Of a stretch of DNA of 21,117 nt, positions 21,090-21,117 are shown piece by piece. A model generated the notes under the pieces. The model searched no databases. It was not told the origin of the DNA and saw only the letters and a list, made by a program, of their open reading frames with translations. The DNA is from JANMDR01 sp031376425 (GTDB lineage: Bacteria > Pseudomonadota > Gammaproteobacteria > Burkholderiales > Usitatibacteraceae), in the NCBI GenBank assembly GCA_031376425.1, contig JANMDR010000045.1, positions 1 to 21,117 of the forward strand, written 5' to 3'. Numbering within the stretch: the stretch's first letter is position 1; each line of letters starts with the position of its first letter. The position numbers and the translations under genes are program-made.

Positions 21090-21117
21090 GGTTATCCACG
21101 GCGCTCGCCTGTGGACA
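21090..21117. other. Hairpin with DnaA-box-like ends at the window edge
   Basis: TTATCCACG and the reverse complement of CTGTGGACA resemble DnaA boxes (consensus TTATCCACA). They face each other and also form a stem, TCCAC-GGCG / CGCC-T-GTGGA, with one bulge. It could be a terminator of the DUF2971 gene, a repeat, or isolated DnaA sites. The window ends here, so no choice can be made. Confidence 0.3.

Noticed and set aside
1..21117. CRISPR arrays, tRNA or rRNA genes, IS elements, integrases
   Set aside because: No regularly spaced repeats, cloverleaf sequences, transposase or recombinase motifs were seen on either strand. The short hairpins found are single or REP-type.

Overview
The window looks like chromosomal DNA of a Gram-negative bacterium, most likely a beta- or gamma-proteobacterium of medium GC. 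The grounds are Sec signal peptides on several exported proteins, a small-subunit chlorite dismutase family protein, DUF6159 and DUF5362 membrane proteins, a perfect 14-nt complement of the 16S rRNA 3' end used as a ribosome binding site, and REP-type inverted repeats of the 'CCAGCGAAGGCTGG' kind. No rRNA, tRNA, CRISPR array, transposase or integrase was seen. The class is an inference.

Layout. 1-9.4 kb is mainly ordinary chromosome. It holds the end of an unknown gene, a three-PAS GGDEF protein, a GST / chlorite-dismutase-like pair, an exported beta-helix (head GIN) protein, a REPIN-like GC-rich inverted repeat, an exported polysaccharide deacetylase, a DUF6159 membrane protein with a small winged-helix-like protein upstream, a 33-residue lysine-rich peptide, a class I methyltransferase and an intact vapBC toxin-antitoxin pair. 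9.66-9.75 kb holds a second REPIN.

9.9-16.2 kb reads as an accessory (defence-type) island. It has two neighbouring modules. The first is a low-GC operon of a multi-spanning membrane protein and a 618-residue P-loop NTPase. The second is a caspase-fold peptidase preceded by a small protein built from two copies of a ~54-residue repeat. Between them lies a broken kptA (RNA 2'-phosphotransferase). This kptA sits directly behind a truncated copy of the promoter and signal peptide of the metallo-beta-lactamase-fold gene found at 16450. A 95-base direct repeat therefore brackets the kptA-caspase segment.

16.4-21.1 kb returns to chromosome-like content: an exported MBL-fold hydrolase, an exported M23 peptidase, and two DUF5362 genes created by tandem duplication. 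Then come a Phd/YefM antitoxin whose PIN toxin partner is reduced to a stump, and a DUF2971 gene. The window ends on a hairpin containing DnaA-box-like sequence.

The best candidates for an undescribed system are the caspase plus repeat-protein pair and the NTPase plus membrane-protein pair. Both are read as conflict or antiphage modules from domain content and context only; nothing in the sequence proves that role.
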